A stretch of DNA of 18,090 bases, taken from assembly GCA_964589855.1 (NCBI GenBank), contig CAZPVB010000067.1:1-18090 (forward strand). The letters run 5' to 3'. Source of the DNA: SKVR01 sp964589855 (GTDB lineage Bacteria > Bacteroidota > Bacteroidia > Bacteroidales > UBA7960). How positions within the stretch are numbered: position 1 is the stretch's first letter; the number at the start of each line of letters is the position of its first letter. Below are positions 1-7,697 of the stretch, in pieces. The notes under the pieces were generated by a model that saw only the letters and a list, made by a program, of their open reading frames with translations, was not told the DNA's origin and searched no databases. The position numbers were made by a program, and so were the translations under genes.

Positions 1-231
1 GCCCTGAAAGGGCAACTTACAAGCAAAAACGCAAACAACTCAATATCAAAGAGAATCAAATTATAAACAGATGAAAAACAACCTTAAATAGTCGGAAACT
101 TTCTTTTTATGTTAACACTTTAAGAATAGGATTTTGTCTCATAACATTTTGGAAATTGAATCCCAATTTGTTCATCTTTCTCATGAATTTATCCCTCTGC
201 GGTAGTCAGGAGGGTAAATTTGCACATAAAA
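1..231. other. Gene-free left edge with a small GC hairpin
   Basis: No convincing coding region is seen here. The first 13 bases form a perfect 5-bp hairpin, GCCCT-GAA-AGGGC. It stands out because the surrounding DNA is AT-rich. Short GC-rich hairpins of this kind occur as dispersed intergenic repeats in many Bacteroidota genomes, but one copy at the cut edge cannot show that. The remainder is AT-rich sequence without recognisable signals until the terminator that begins at 232. Confidence 0.35.
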
Positions 232-280
232 AATGCCTGATCATGAACTACTTATAGTTAGTCGTCAATGATCAGGCATT
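232..280 (-). terminator. Rho-independent terminator of the glutathione peroxidase gene
   Basis: Positions 232-244 and 268-280 are perfect 13-base inverted repeats (AATGCCTGATCAT and its complement) around a 23-nt loop. Read on the minus strand, the hairpin starts about 63 nt after the stop codon of the glutathione peroxidase gene. It runs into a T-rich tail on that strand (complement of the A-run at 228-233). Stem, position and U-tract all fit an intrinsic terminator. Confidence 0.75.
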
Positions 281-343
281 GTATGTATTTTTATCTCGTA
301 CTACTACAACGGGTGCAGAAGATTCAAACGGTTTTTCCAAAAA

Positions 344-910
344 TCAGTTATTGATCCAGCTAACAATCTCATCTGAGAGAGGGTCTTTTCTGGGTTCAAA
401 GTATTTTTCGAGTTCGCCTTTTTCGTTGATCAGGTATTTTTGGAAGTTCCAGCTAACATCAGAGTCTATAACTCCGTTTTTATCTTTTTCAGTAAGCCAT
501 TGATAGAGAGGATGCACATCGTCACCTTTCACCGATATTTTGCTCATCATCGGGAAGGTAACACCATAGTTCGCCTGGCAAAACTCTGCGATCTCTTCGT
601 TGCTTCCCGGTTCCTGATTCATGAAATTGTTGGCAGGAAATCCGATGATCACAAAGTTTTTATCAGCGTAATCTTTGTAGAGTTTCTCCAGTTTTTCATA
701 TTGAGGTGTTAAACCGCACTTGCTGGCAGTATTTACAACCATTACTTTTTTACCTTCGAGTTGGGAAAGGTCGTAGGGGTCGCCATAAATATCCATGACG
801 GTGAAATCATGAAATGATTTCATATCGTTGGCATTGAGTTGTATGGCAGCAAAAGAAAACAAAAAGAAGAAGGAAAAAATACTTAAACTCTTTCTGAGTG
901 ATGTATTCAT
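344..910 (-). CDS. Exported glutathione peroxidase-family thiol peroxidase
   Basis: A 188-residue protein that should reduce hydrogen peroxide and lipid hydroperoxides, in bacteria usually with thioredoxin rather than glutathione as reductant. Residues 1-27 form a Sec signal peptide (basic start, Phe-rich core, LNA before the likely cleavage site), so it acts in the envelope. The peroxidatic cysteine is Cys65 in NTASKCGLTPQ. Cys111 in EFCQANYGVTFP lies where thioredoxin-dependent members carry the resolving cysteine. The Trp and Asn of the catalytic tetrad are in WNF (154-155). The tetrad Gln of the classical FPCNQF motif is Asn95 here (FPANNF), a variant I believe is common in Bacteroidota. 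It lies downstream of the trehalose genes but behind a strong terminator and has its own terminator, so it is probably a separate unit. Family assignment is secure; the physiological reductant is inferred. Confidence 0.93.
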   Translation of the reverse strand: MNTSLRKSLSIFSFFFLFSFAAIQLNANDMKSFHDFTVMDIYGDPYDLSQLEGKKVMVVNTASKCGLTPQYEKLEKLYKDYADKNFVIIGFPANNFMNQEPGSNEEIAEFCQANYGVTFPMMSKISVKGDDVHPLYQWLTEKDKNGVIDSDVSWNFQKYLINEKGELEKYFEPRKDPLSDEIVSWINN

Positions 911-1081
911 GATTGTTTTTATTTTAAAGTGAATAAATCAAATTTTATGACGTGTTTTATCTTAAACACAAAATCTTAAACAATATTCTTGTGTAAAGGT
1001 TTGCTAAAATCAAATAATTAAAACGTTGTATTTTACCAGGCTGAAATATTTTTCGCAAAAGTTTCATATCTGATTATAGCA

Positions 1082-1133
1082 AAAAATCCCCTTGCCTGAT
1101 TAGGGAAAAAAAATCAAAGGCAAGAGGATTTTT
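1082..1133 (-). terminator. Strong terminator closing the GH65-TPS transcript
   Basis: Arms 1082-1097 and 1118-1133 form a 16-bp stem (AAAAATCCCCTTGCCT on the plus strand) with a 20-nt loop. The single mismatch is a C-A on the plus strand but a G-U wobble in the minus-strand transcript, so the RNA stem is continuous only in the minus orientation. The hairpin starts 34 nt after the stop codon of the TPS gene and ends in a six-base T-run, as expected of an intrinsic terminator. Confidence 0.85.
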
Positions 1134-1167
1134 AATTTTTGAAAAAAATGAAAGGAGGGTTGCTGTC

Positions 1168-3381
1168 TTATTCAGTGAGGATGCCTCCGGGAACATTCTC
1201 AAGTTGATCGAGCAAATCAATTACATGGGTTTGTTTTTTAATCACATAATTGGCTTTTGTATTGAGCATTCCTACCTTAATGCTAAATGCCTCTTCGGGT
1301 AAAACCTGGAATAGCATTTCATCAGACCAACCGGCACCGATGGCCATCACAAAGTCATAATTTTTTCTTGATAACCAGTGCATTGCCAGTTCGCCCTTAT
1401 TGATACCCGAATTGCTCACTTCAATAACACCCTTTCCATGCAATACCTGCAGTCCTATGTTGGTTGTGATAGATAACAAATGATCACTTACCTCTTTAGA
1501 GAGAAAAGAAGACTGCTCAATATCTGATTTTTCGTAATGCCATGACAGGGAGAAATCTCTTTCCTCGATGAAAGCGCCAGGCAATCTGTCGGTATACATT
1601 TCCAAAATAGGAAAAACATCCTGTTTCCATTGATCGGAAAGGGGTTTAAAGAGTTTCCACTGCTTCTCATTTGCTTCTCTGATCCATGCTCCATGCTCTG
1701 CTGTGAGATTTACAGGAGTTTTGCCCAACCATGCATCAAGGTCGGTTTTAGAGCGGCTACTAATGATTACAATATCTGTTTTATCGGTTTGATTCAGATT
1801 TTTCAGCAGATCCAACAGTTCGGGACTAGGTTCAATATCTTCGTACTGATCGGTGAAAGGCACCAGTGTACCATCGTAATTCAAAATAATTAGTCTGTTT
1901 TTTGCCTGGGCATACTCATCTAATAAAAACTGCCGGGTTTCGGGTTTGAGCAATTTCTTTTTGGTAGTGTATTTAGACACACGGCTGATGTTTATAAGAC
2001 TGTCTACATAATCATTGGCCCAACGTGTTACATCATACCGTTTGAGGCGTTTTTGCATTCTCTTGTTTCTCTTGATCTGAACTTCATCGGGTATGCTCAG
2101 TGCTTCAGCAATGCTATCGGCAATTTCATTGATATTATTGGGATTGATGATGATAGATTCGCTCAACTCTTTTGTTGCACCTGTAAACTCGCTCAAAATA
2201 AGTACTCCTTTATGATCTTGCAGGGAGGCAATATATTCTTTGGCTACCAGGTTCATACCATCGCGCAATGGGGTGATCAGTGAAACAGCACTCATGCGGT
2301 ACTGCGCAATAAGTTGTTTGTGGGGAAATGACTTGTATTGATAAATGATAGGTGTCCAGTCAACTTTTCCGAAATTTCCATTGATGTTCCCCACCAATTC
2401 ATCCAGTTTTCTTTTGATCTGTTGATAAGATGAAACGCCTGTTCGTGAAGGAACTACGATCATATTCAAAAATACCCGTCCGTGCCATTCAGGATGATCT
2501 TTCAGGAATTGTTCATACCCCTGTAAGCGATTAATGATGCCTTTGGAATAGTCGAGCCGGTCAACGGAAAGGATTATTTTTTGCTGATCTGCTCCTGGTT
2601 TTTCAGAGGTAAAGGGTGAAACATCCATTTCATGGAATTTGTTGAACTCTATTCCCATAGGAAAAGTTCCTACTTTCACAACCCTGTCTGCCATGTCAAC
2701 GTTACCCATATGGTTTTCCTTACCTAAAATACGTAAAACAGATCTCAGGAAATATTGTGAATAATCATGGGTGTGAAAACCAACCAGATCAGAACCCAAT
2801 AGTCCTTCAAGGATTTCTTTTCGACTTTCTTTGGGGAAAAGCCGGTACATCTCGAAAGAAGGAAAAGGAATATGAAGGAAAAAACCGATGGGGTTGCTGA
2901 TCCTCTCTCTGAGCAAACCGGGCAACAGCATGAGGTGGTAATCATGAACCCAGATAATATCGTTGGGTTGAATGACTTTGAGCATTTCCTCACAAAAAAT
3001 TTCATTCAGCTTTTTGTATTCCGTCCAGAATTCGTTGTTGAAACTGGCATAATTGGGGAAATAATGAAAAAGAGGCCAAATGGTTTTGTTGCAAAACCCC
3101 AGATACACATTGTCCATGAGATTTTGTGAGAGAAAAATGGGATGTGCTTTAAATTGTTCCTGTACTTTTGCAATCACTGTTTCTTCATCTTCTTTTTCTA
3201 TGGTGCTACCCGGCCAACCCATCCAGATATAGTCATCGATTTCAGACTCTGACTTGCCCAGTTGCTGGAGGAAATCTGTAAGTCCGGAAACCAGACCACC
3301 TGCACTTTTTTCAGTTATAAATTCACCTTTTTCCTTTTTTACCGATACAGGCAATCGGTTCGATACAATTAACAATCTCAT
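1168..3381 (-). CDS. otsA: Trehalose-6-phosphate synthase fused to a degenerate trehalose phosphatase domain
   Basis: A 737-residue fusion. Residues 1 to about 465 are a GT20 retaining glycosyltransferase that joins UDP-glucose and glucose-6-phosphate into trehalose-6-phosphate in the cytoplasm. Landmarks are SNRLPV (7-12), the GGL glycine loop (28-30), Trp53, Tyr107-type FHYF after Trp102, HDYHLMLLP (146-154), LHIPFPS (169-175), SVDRLDYSKG with Arg275 and Lys280, and RDGMNLVAKEY with Asp373 and Glu381. All substrate-binding positions known from E. coli OtsA appear present. Residues about 485-737 resemble trehalose-6-phosphate phosphatase, but motif I is NYDGT (501-505) instead of DYDGT and motif IV is GAGWSDE (682-688) instead of GDDxTDE. 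The nucleophile and a magnesium ligand are therefore missing. The frame is intact and well conserved elsewhere (AEHG, PGAFIEERDFSLSWHY, NKG), so the domain is kept but probably inactive. The start lies 11 nt after the GH65 stop, implying one transcript. Confidence 0.95.
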   Translation of the reverse strand: MRLLIVSNRLPVSVKKEKGEFITEKSAGGLVSGLTDFLQQLGKSESEIDDYIWMGWPGSTIEKEDEETVIAKVQEQFKAHPIFLSQNLMDNVYLGFCNKTIWPLFHYFPNYASFNNEFWTEYKKLNEIFCEEMLKVIQPNDIIWVHDYHLMLLPGLLRERISNPIGFFLHIPFPSFEMYRLFPKESRKEILEGLLGSDLVGFHTHDYSQYFLRSVLRILGKENHMGNVDMADRVVKVGTFPMGIEFNKFHEMDVSPFTSEKPGADQQKIILSVDRLDYSKGIINRLQGYEQFLKDHPEWHGRVFLNMIVVPSRTGVSSYQQIKRKLDELVGNINGNFGKVDWTPIIYQYKSFPHKQLIAQYRMSAVSLITPLRDGMNLVAKEYIASLQDHKGVLILSEFTGATKELSESIIINPNNINEIADSIAEALSIPDEVQIKRNKRMQKRLKRYDVTRWANDYVDSLINISRVSKYTTKKKLLKPETRQFLLDEYAQAKNRLIILNYDGTLVPFTDQYEDIEPSPELLDLLKNLNQTDKTDIVIISSRSKTDLDAWLGKTPVNLTAEHGAWIREANEKQWKLFKPLSDQWKQDVFPILEMYTDRLPGAFIEERDFSLSWHYEKSDIEQSSFLSKEVSDHLLSITTNIGLQVLHGKGVIEVSNSGINKGELAMHWLSRKNYDFVMAIGAGWSDEMLFQVLPEEAFSIKVGMLNTKANYVIKKQTHVIDLLDQLENVPGGILTE

Positions 3382-3392
3382 AATAGTTGATT

Positions 3393-5822
3393 TTATAGTT
3401 TAAATTCTTTTTTGTCGTTGGTTTCAAATCGGTATTTCTGACCTTTTACTCCGATCGTCACAGGATTTGCCCATCCTTTGTCAAAAATAATACTTATTTT
3501 ATCATGATCGATATGGAGTTTGATCCAGTGTCCTCTGTATCTCACATGGAAAGCAATGGAGGAGACGTCTGATGGGAGATGGGGGTTAAACCACAGGATA
3601 TCATCCCTGATCTCCAACCCCGAGTAGCATCTTTGAATAATATCCAGGGTGCCGGCCATGGCGCCCAAATGTATGCCTTCGTGTGTTGTGCCACCCTGCA
3701 CATCTGCATAATCACTCATCAGAGCTTTTCTGAATCTTTTCCATGATTCGTCGCGTCGCGACCGGGCATATACCCATGAATGGATGACCTGGCTGAGGGT
3801 AGACCCATGGGCAACTCGTTTTCTGTAATAATCAATATTATCAATAATAGTGTCTCCGTCAAAATGATAACCACATTTATTAAAAAGCATGGTGAGTTCA
3901 TCTCTGGAAAAAAGATAAAAAAGCATGAGAACGTCGGCTTGTTTGCTGGCTTTATAATAATTGCAGGAGTCTCCTTCTGCTTCAAGTATGCGGTCTAAAC
4001 GAAGATTTTGACCATATTTTTCGTGGTAATGATCCCAATTGAGCTCCTTAAGTTGATCATAACCTTCAAATTGCATAATCAGGTTTCCCTGCATAGGAAT
4101 AAACATATTTTTGGTAATCTTCTTCCATCGTTCAATATCTTCTGAGTTATACCCTGTTATCTCTTCCAGGTCGTGGCAGCAATCTTCATCAAGAAGATTG
4201 AGAAGGTCCAGTGCTCTTTCTATTACCCATACAGCCATTACATTTGTATAAGCATTGTTATTTAAACCGGGTTCTTCAGCATCTGGGTATCGTGTATGGT
4301 ATTCATCGGGCCCCATAACTTTATGGATCTCATATTTTTTTCTTTCGGGATTGAAATGAGCAATTCCCGACCAAAAAAGTGCTGAAGAAAGGATGATCTC
4401 CGCTCCGTGGGAAAGAAGAAAATCCATATCTCCCGTACTTTGATAATAGTGCCATACGTTGAAAGGAATGGCAACATTGATGTGATATTGCAAATGTGAT
4501 ACATCGGGAAGCCAATTACCAGATTGTGGATTCAGATGCATTTTTTGTGTCTCTTCTCTGCCATTGCTTCCACTTTGCCAGGGAAACATAGCGCCTCTGA
4601 ACCCCTTTTCTTTTGCTGCATATCTGGCTTCTTTTATTCGCCTGTAGCGATACATGAGCAACGATTTAGATAACTGAGGAGTGTGAAGATTCAGAAATGG
4701 CATCATGTATAACTCATCCCAGAAAATATGACCCCGGTAGGCTTCACCATGCCAGCCTCTGGCAGGTATTCCTATATCATAATCAATACTGTTGTAGGAT
4801 ACTGTTTGGTATAAATGAAAAATATGCAGGCGTAGCACCAATTGATCAAGCTTATCCTCACTATGAAGTTCAATATCATTATACTGCCACTTTTGTTGCC
4901 AGTTGGCAGAATGATCCCAGAAAATTTTGGCAAACCTGGGTGCTCGCTTAGTCTGAGTTTTTGCTTCAGTGAGCGGATCGCTGATAGCCATGTCTCTTGA
5001 TGAATAAAGGGCACATATTTTTTCCACTACCAGGGTTGTGTTTTCTTTTATATCCACCTGAAAATCGCCTCCGATAAAGCCATTTTGCTCCCTTACGATC
5101 TGTTTCGTGCCCAATTCCTCTTCTCCAACAAAGAAACGGGTTGAGCAAACCTGCGCCATTCTGATCTGTGATTGTTTACTTTCAGAAATCAGGTAGATCA
5201 TATGATCGTAAAAATGTCCTTTTTTAACAATTTGCACATGATCCTGGTTTAAATCACTGTATCGCTTAACATTGTTATTGATAATGTTGCCATCAATAGC
5301 GGAGCGTATGGTGATTTTTCCTGACCAGTTTACTGGTTTTAATTCCCATTGTATAGCTGCCAGGTGATGATTATCCATACTTACCAACTTACGGCTGATC
5401 AATTCGGTTTCCCTTTTTTGGGGATCGCGTAACAGCATTTTTCTTTCCAATATGCCTTCTTTAATTTTTAAGAGGGTAGTATATTCCAGTATCTCCCATT
5501 GATCAAAATCAACCCATTGTCCATTTTCTATTTTAAATGAGAGAAAAGTCCAGTTGGGCCAATTTACCAAATCTTCATTTTCAATGATCCGGTCCTGCAC
5601 CTGTGATTCCATTCTGTTGTATCCACCAGCCAGATAAGTACCAGGATAGTTCCAATTTTTGGTAACCGGATCCTTAAAAACAATTTTTTTATGATCATTT
5701 CTGAACATTTCCAGATTTCCTCTGGATGCAAAATATCCGTTGCCTAATGTACAAAGGGCTTCCTGCAATGGATGATTTTTTTTGTCGAACCCCTCGTATA
5801 TTACATTCCAGTTTGTGTCCAT
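3393..5822 (-). CDS. GH65 disaccharide phosphorylase (trehalose, maltose or related glucoside)
   Basis: An 809-residue cytoplasmic glycoside hydrolase family 65 protein of full family length: N-terminal beta-sandwich (about 1-290), (alpha/alpha)6 catalytic barrel (about 330-690), and small C-terminal beta domain. GH65 phosphorylases invert configuration, splitting an alpha-glucoside with phosphate to beta-glucose-1-phosphate. The general acid is Glu507 in MGPDEYH (503-509). GHIFWDE (364-370) and KQAD (627-630) are family signatures. The likely phosphate-binding loop is HGSTLS (672-677), whereas maltose phosphorylases I remember have HESSLS or HDSSLS. The tail GGTTHEGIHLGAMAGT (710-725) resembles the mycobacterial OtsB1/Rv3401 branch. 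The preceding gene encodes a beta-PGM-like domain and the following gene makes trehalose-6-phosphate, so trehalose, trehalose-6-phosphate or maltose are the leading substrates; sequence alone cannot decide. An AGAGG six bases before the ATG is an unusual Shine-Dalgarno-like site for this phylum and supports the start. Confidence 0.92.
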   Translation of the reverse strand: MDTNWNVIYEGFDKKNHPLQEALCTLGNGYFASRGNLEMFRNDHKKIVFKDPVTKNWNYPGTYLAGGYNRMESQVQDRIIENEDLVNWPNWTFLSFKIENGQWVDFDQWEILEYTTLLKIKEGILERKMLLRDPQKRETELISRKLVSMDNHHLAAIQWELKPVNWSGKITIRSAIDGNIINNNVKRYSDLNQDHVQIVKKGHFYDHMIYLISESKQSQIRMAQVCSTRFFVGEEELGTKQIVREQNGFIGGDFQVDIKENTTLVVEKICALYSSRDMAISDPLTEAKTQTKRAPRFAKIFWDHSANWQQKWQYNDIELHSEDKLDQLVLRLHIFHLYQTVSYNSIDYDIGIPARGWHGEAYRGHIFWDELYMMPFLNLHTPQLSKSLLMYRYRRIKEARYAAKEKGFRGAMFPWQSGSNGREETQKMHLNPQSGNWLPDVSHLQYHINVAIPFNVWHYYQSTGDMDFLLSHGAEIILSSALFWSGIAHFNPERKKYEIHKVMGPDEYHTRYPDAEEPGLNNNAYTNVMAVWVIERALDLLNLLDEDCCHDLEEITGYNSEDIERWKKITKNMFIPMQGNLIMQFEGYDQLKELNWDHYHEKYGQNLRLDRILEAEGDSCNYYKASKQADVLMLFYLFSRDELTMLFNKCGYHFDGDTIIDNIDYYRKRVAHGSTLSQVIHSWVYARSRRDESWKRFRKALMSDYADVQGGTTHEGIHLGAMAGTLDIIQRCYSGLEIRDDILWFNPHLPSDVSSIAFHVRYRGHWIKLHIDHDKISIIFDKGWANPVTIGVKGQKYRFETNDKKEFKL

Positions 5823-5918
5823 ATGTTACCTCTGTCCTTTTGGTTTTTAATAAATAATTATTTTCTCTATGCAGTGTCCGGTATGGGCACGATGCTTATC
5901 TTTAAAAACAGTCATTCA

Positions 5919-5926
5919 CAAAAGTA
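5919..5926 (-). promoter_or_regulatory. Candidate Bacteroidota -7 box upstream of GH65
   Basis: The minus strand reads TACTTTTG, an exact match to the Bacteroidota sigma-A -7 consensus TAnnTTTG, about 97 nt before the GH65 start. No clear TTG-type -33 element was found at the usual spacing. Such matches also occur by chance in AT-rich DNA, so this is only a candidate. Confidence 0.3.
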
Positions 5927-6080
5927 AACTCCATGTTTATGAATTCCTCTTAATTTTTGCGCCAGAGCATTATAGATTTGTGTTACCATTGCATTCACAG
6001 ACTATGATGAATTGATCCTTTTTTATTGATGTATCTGTCTGTGGGCGATCGGAATAAGATTGGACGATGCTTTTCCCGAT

Positions 6081-6101
6081 CATTTCATTTTAAATGAAAT
6101 G
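6081..6101. repeat. Perfect AT-rich palindrome after the HAD-TPP gene
   Basis: Arms CATTTCATTT (6081-6090) and AAATGAAATG (6092-6101) are perfect reverse complements around a single central T. The site lies 30 nt beyond the HAD-TPP stop codon. It has no following U-tract on the minus strand, so it is a weak terminator candidate. Its near-zero loop is more like a dimeric-regulator operator or a processing hairpin. It lies about 155 bases upstream of the candidate GH65 promoter box. Confidence 0.5.
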
Positions 6102-6131
6102 TTTTGTTCAATGCGGAAAATGCAGGAATTG

Positions 6132-7697
6132 CTAAATAGGTTTCCTTTTGTCTGTGTATTGCTTCAGTACAGTCTTAAAAAATTCTTTTACCTGAAATAC
6201 ATTTTTCAGTGAGTATTGTGCATCTGTTTTTTGTCCATGACCACCTACCAGTATTCCTATTCCATCCTCTTTAATTTGTCTGAAACCGTCCTCGTCAGTG
6301 ATATCATCACCAATAAAAACGGGAATAACTTCTTCTTTGTTTAACTTCAGTGCTTTTAAAATCCACTCTACCGCTTTGCCTTTATGCCAATCTTTGTCAG
6401 GTTTTATTTCCAGAATTTTTTTCCCGGCGCCTGCTTTGTACCCTTTATATTTGTTTATCATCTGCTCTACGGTATTTTTTACAGTTTCTTCATCTTCAGG
6501 CCTGGCATTTCTGTAATGAATACCAATGGCATACTTTTTTCTATCGATTTGTGTGCCTTGTGTCTTTTCCTGTAATATCCCTGTTATTTCTTTTTCTATT
6601 TTGTCAAGCGTGGGAATAATTTCTTTCGAATCGGGATGTTCCATGTACAGTCCATTGGGTCCTGTAATGATATATCCATGACTCCCGGCATAAATCAATT
6701 CGTCTAAACCAACCAGTTCTTCAACATTTTCCTTGTCGCGACCGGTAACTACAGCAACTGTAAATCTTTCGGCAAGTTTTTTCAGCACTTTTTTCATTTC
6801 ATCAGAAATGATTGCCTGATCGGGTTTGGCAACAATGGGGGTGAGGGTACCGTCGTAATCAAGAAAAAAAGCAGGTTTGCGCGATTTGAGTTGGTCGAAT
6901 ATTTTACTACCCGAAGAAAAAACCGGTTTTCCCTGCCAGGAGAAATATGTTTCCTGTAATTGCTTGTCATACAGGTTTAGTTTTGAAAAATCATCAATAC
7001 TGATGTCTGCACCATTATCGAGCAGCTGATCGTGTTGATTTGATCTGCTTACTCCCACCACTAATCCGAAATAACCTTTCTGCCCTGCTTTTACTCCGGA
7101 AATGGCATCTTCAAAAACAACTGATCGATGGGGTTCACAATCAATTTTTTTTGCTGCATTGAGAAAAATATCGGGATTGGGCTTTCCGCTCAGGTTTTCT
7201 TCTTCTGAAGTTATGCCATCTACCCTGACATCAAAAAGATCATCTATGCCTGCTTTTTCTATGATCTTTTTGCAGTTCTTACTCGAGGAAACAATGGCAG
7301 TTTTCAAACCTTCTGACCGCCACTGCTTCAGTTTTTCGATGGCATCGGCAAAAACTTCAACGCCCTCCTGATCAATGATTTGATTGAAAAAGGTGTTTTT
7401 CTTGTTTCCCAAAGCACATATGCTTTTGGTTCCTGCATCCTCAATGGGTTGCCCGAAAGGCAATTCTATATTTCTGGATTCCAAAAAACTTTCCACACCA
7501 TGATAGCGTGGTTTGCCATCGATGTAAATTTCATAATCCTCATCAGTCATGGAGGGTTGTTCAGAATGATCTTCCTGTTCAAAAAACCAGTCGAAAAGTT
7601 TTTTCCACGCCTTTTTATGTGCTATGCGGGTTTGTGTAATCACGCCGTCGAGGTCAAATATTACTGCCTCCGGATTTGATATGTCTTCTCTTTTCAT
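6132..7697 (-). CDS. otsB: Beta-phosphoglucomutase-like HAD domain fused to trehalose-6-phosphate phosphatase
   Basis: A 521-residue cytoplasmic fusion of two HAD-superfamily domains. Residues about 8-240 resemble beta-phosphoglucomutase, which converts beta-glucose-1-phosphate to glucose-6-phosphate: FDLDGVI with Asp15 and Asp17, the cap segment IDGKPRYHGVESFL (59-72), motif II Ser137/Ser138, Lys172 in GKPNPD, and FEDAISG with Glu196/Asp197. Residues about 270-515 are trehalose-6-phosphate phosphatase: LDYDGT with Asp280 and Asp282, VTGR (317-320), the HKGKA lysine at 439, and GDDITDED (463-470). All catalytic residues of both domains are present. This matters because the other phosphatase domain in the window, fused to the synthase, lacks them. 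The domain order HAD-TPP followed by a GH65 gene matches the single polypeptide OtsB1 (Rv2006) of Mycobacterium tuberculosis. The HAD domain's exact substrate is inferred from family and context. No Shine-Dalgarno site is seen; the ATG fits the start of the domain. Confidence 0.92.
   Translation of the reverse strand: MKREDISNPEAVIFDLDGVITQTRIAHKKAWKKLFDWFFEQEDHSEQPSMTDEDYEIYIDGKPRYHGVESFLESRNIELPFGQPIEDAGTKSICALGNKKNTFFNQIIDQEGVEVFADAIEKLKQWRSEGLKTAIVSSSKNCKKIIEKAGIDDLFDVRVDGITSEEENLSGKPNPDIFLNAAKKIDCEPHRSVVFEDAISGVKAGQKGYFGLVVGVSRSNQHDQLLDNGADISIDDFSKLNLYDKQLQETYFSWQGKPVFSSGSKIFDQLKSRKPAFFLDYDGTLTPIVAKPDQAIISDEMKKVLKKLAERFTVAVVTGRDKENVEELVGLDELIYAGSHGYIITGPNGLYMEHPDSKEIIPTLDKIEKEITGILQEKTQGTQIDRKKYAIGIHYRNARPEDEETVKNTVEQMINKYKGYKAGAGKKILEIKPDKDWHKGKAVEWILKALKLNKEEVIPVFIGDDITDEDGFRQIKEDGIGILVGGHGQKTDAQYSLKNVFQVKEFFKTVLKQYTDKRKPI

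Larger units (their letters stand above)
5823..6131. other. Intergenic region between the HAD-TPP and GH65 genes
   Basis: A 309-base gap within the trehalose cluster, with no coding frame recognised. It holds an AT-rich palindrome near the HAD-TPP stop codon (6081-6101) and a candidate promoter box for GH65 (5919-5926). This arrangement suggests that GH65 and TPS can be transcribed separately from the upstream HAD-TPP gene. Confidence 0.5.

Noticed and set aside
1168..3381. Possibility that the degenerate phosphatase domain reflects a frameshift or sequencing error
   Set aside because: The frame is continuous, conserved motifs surround the changes, and two separate motifs (501 and 683-684) are altered by in-frame codon changes. 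A single error would not explain this.
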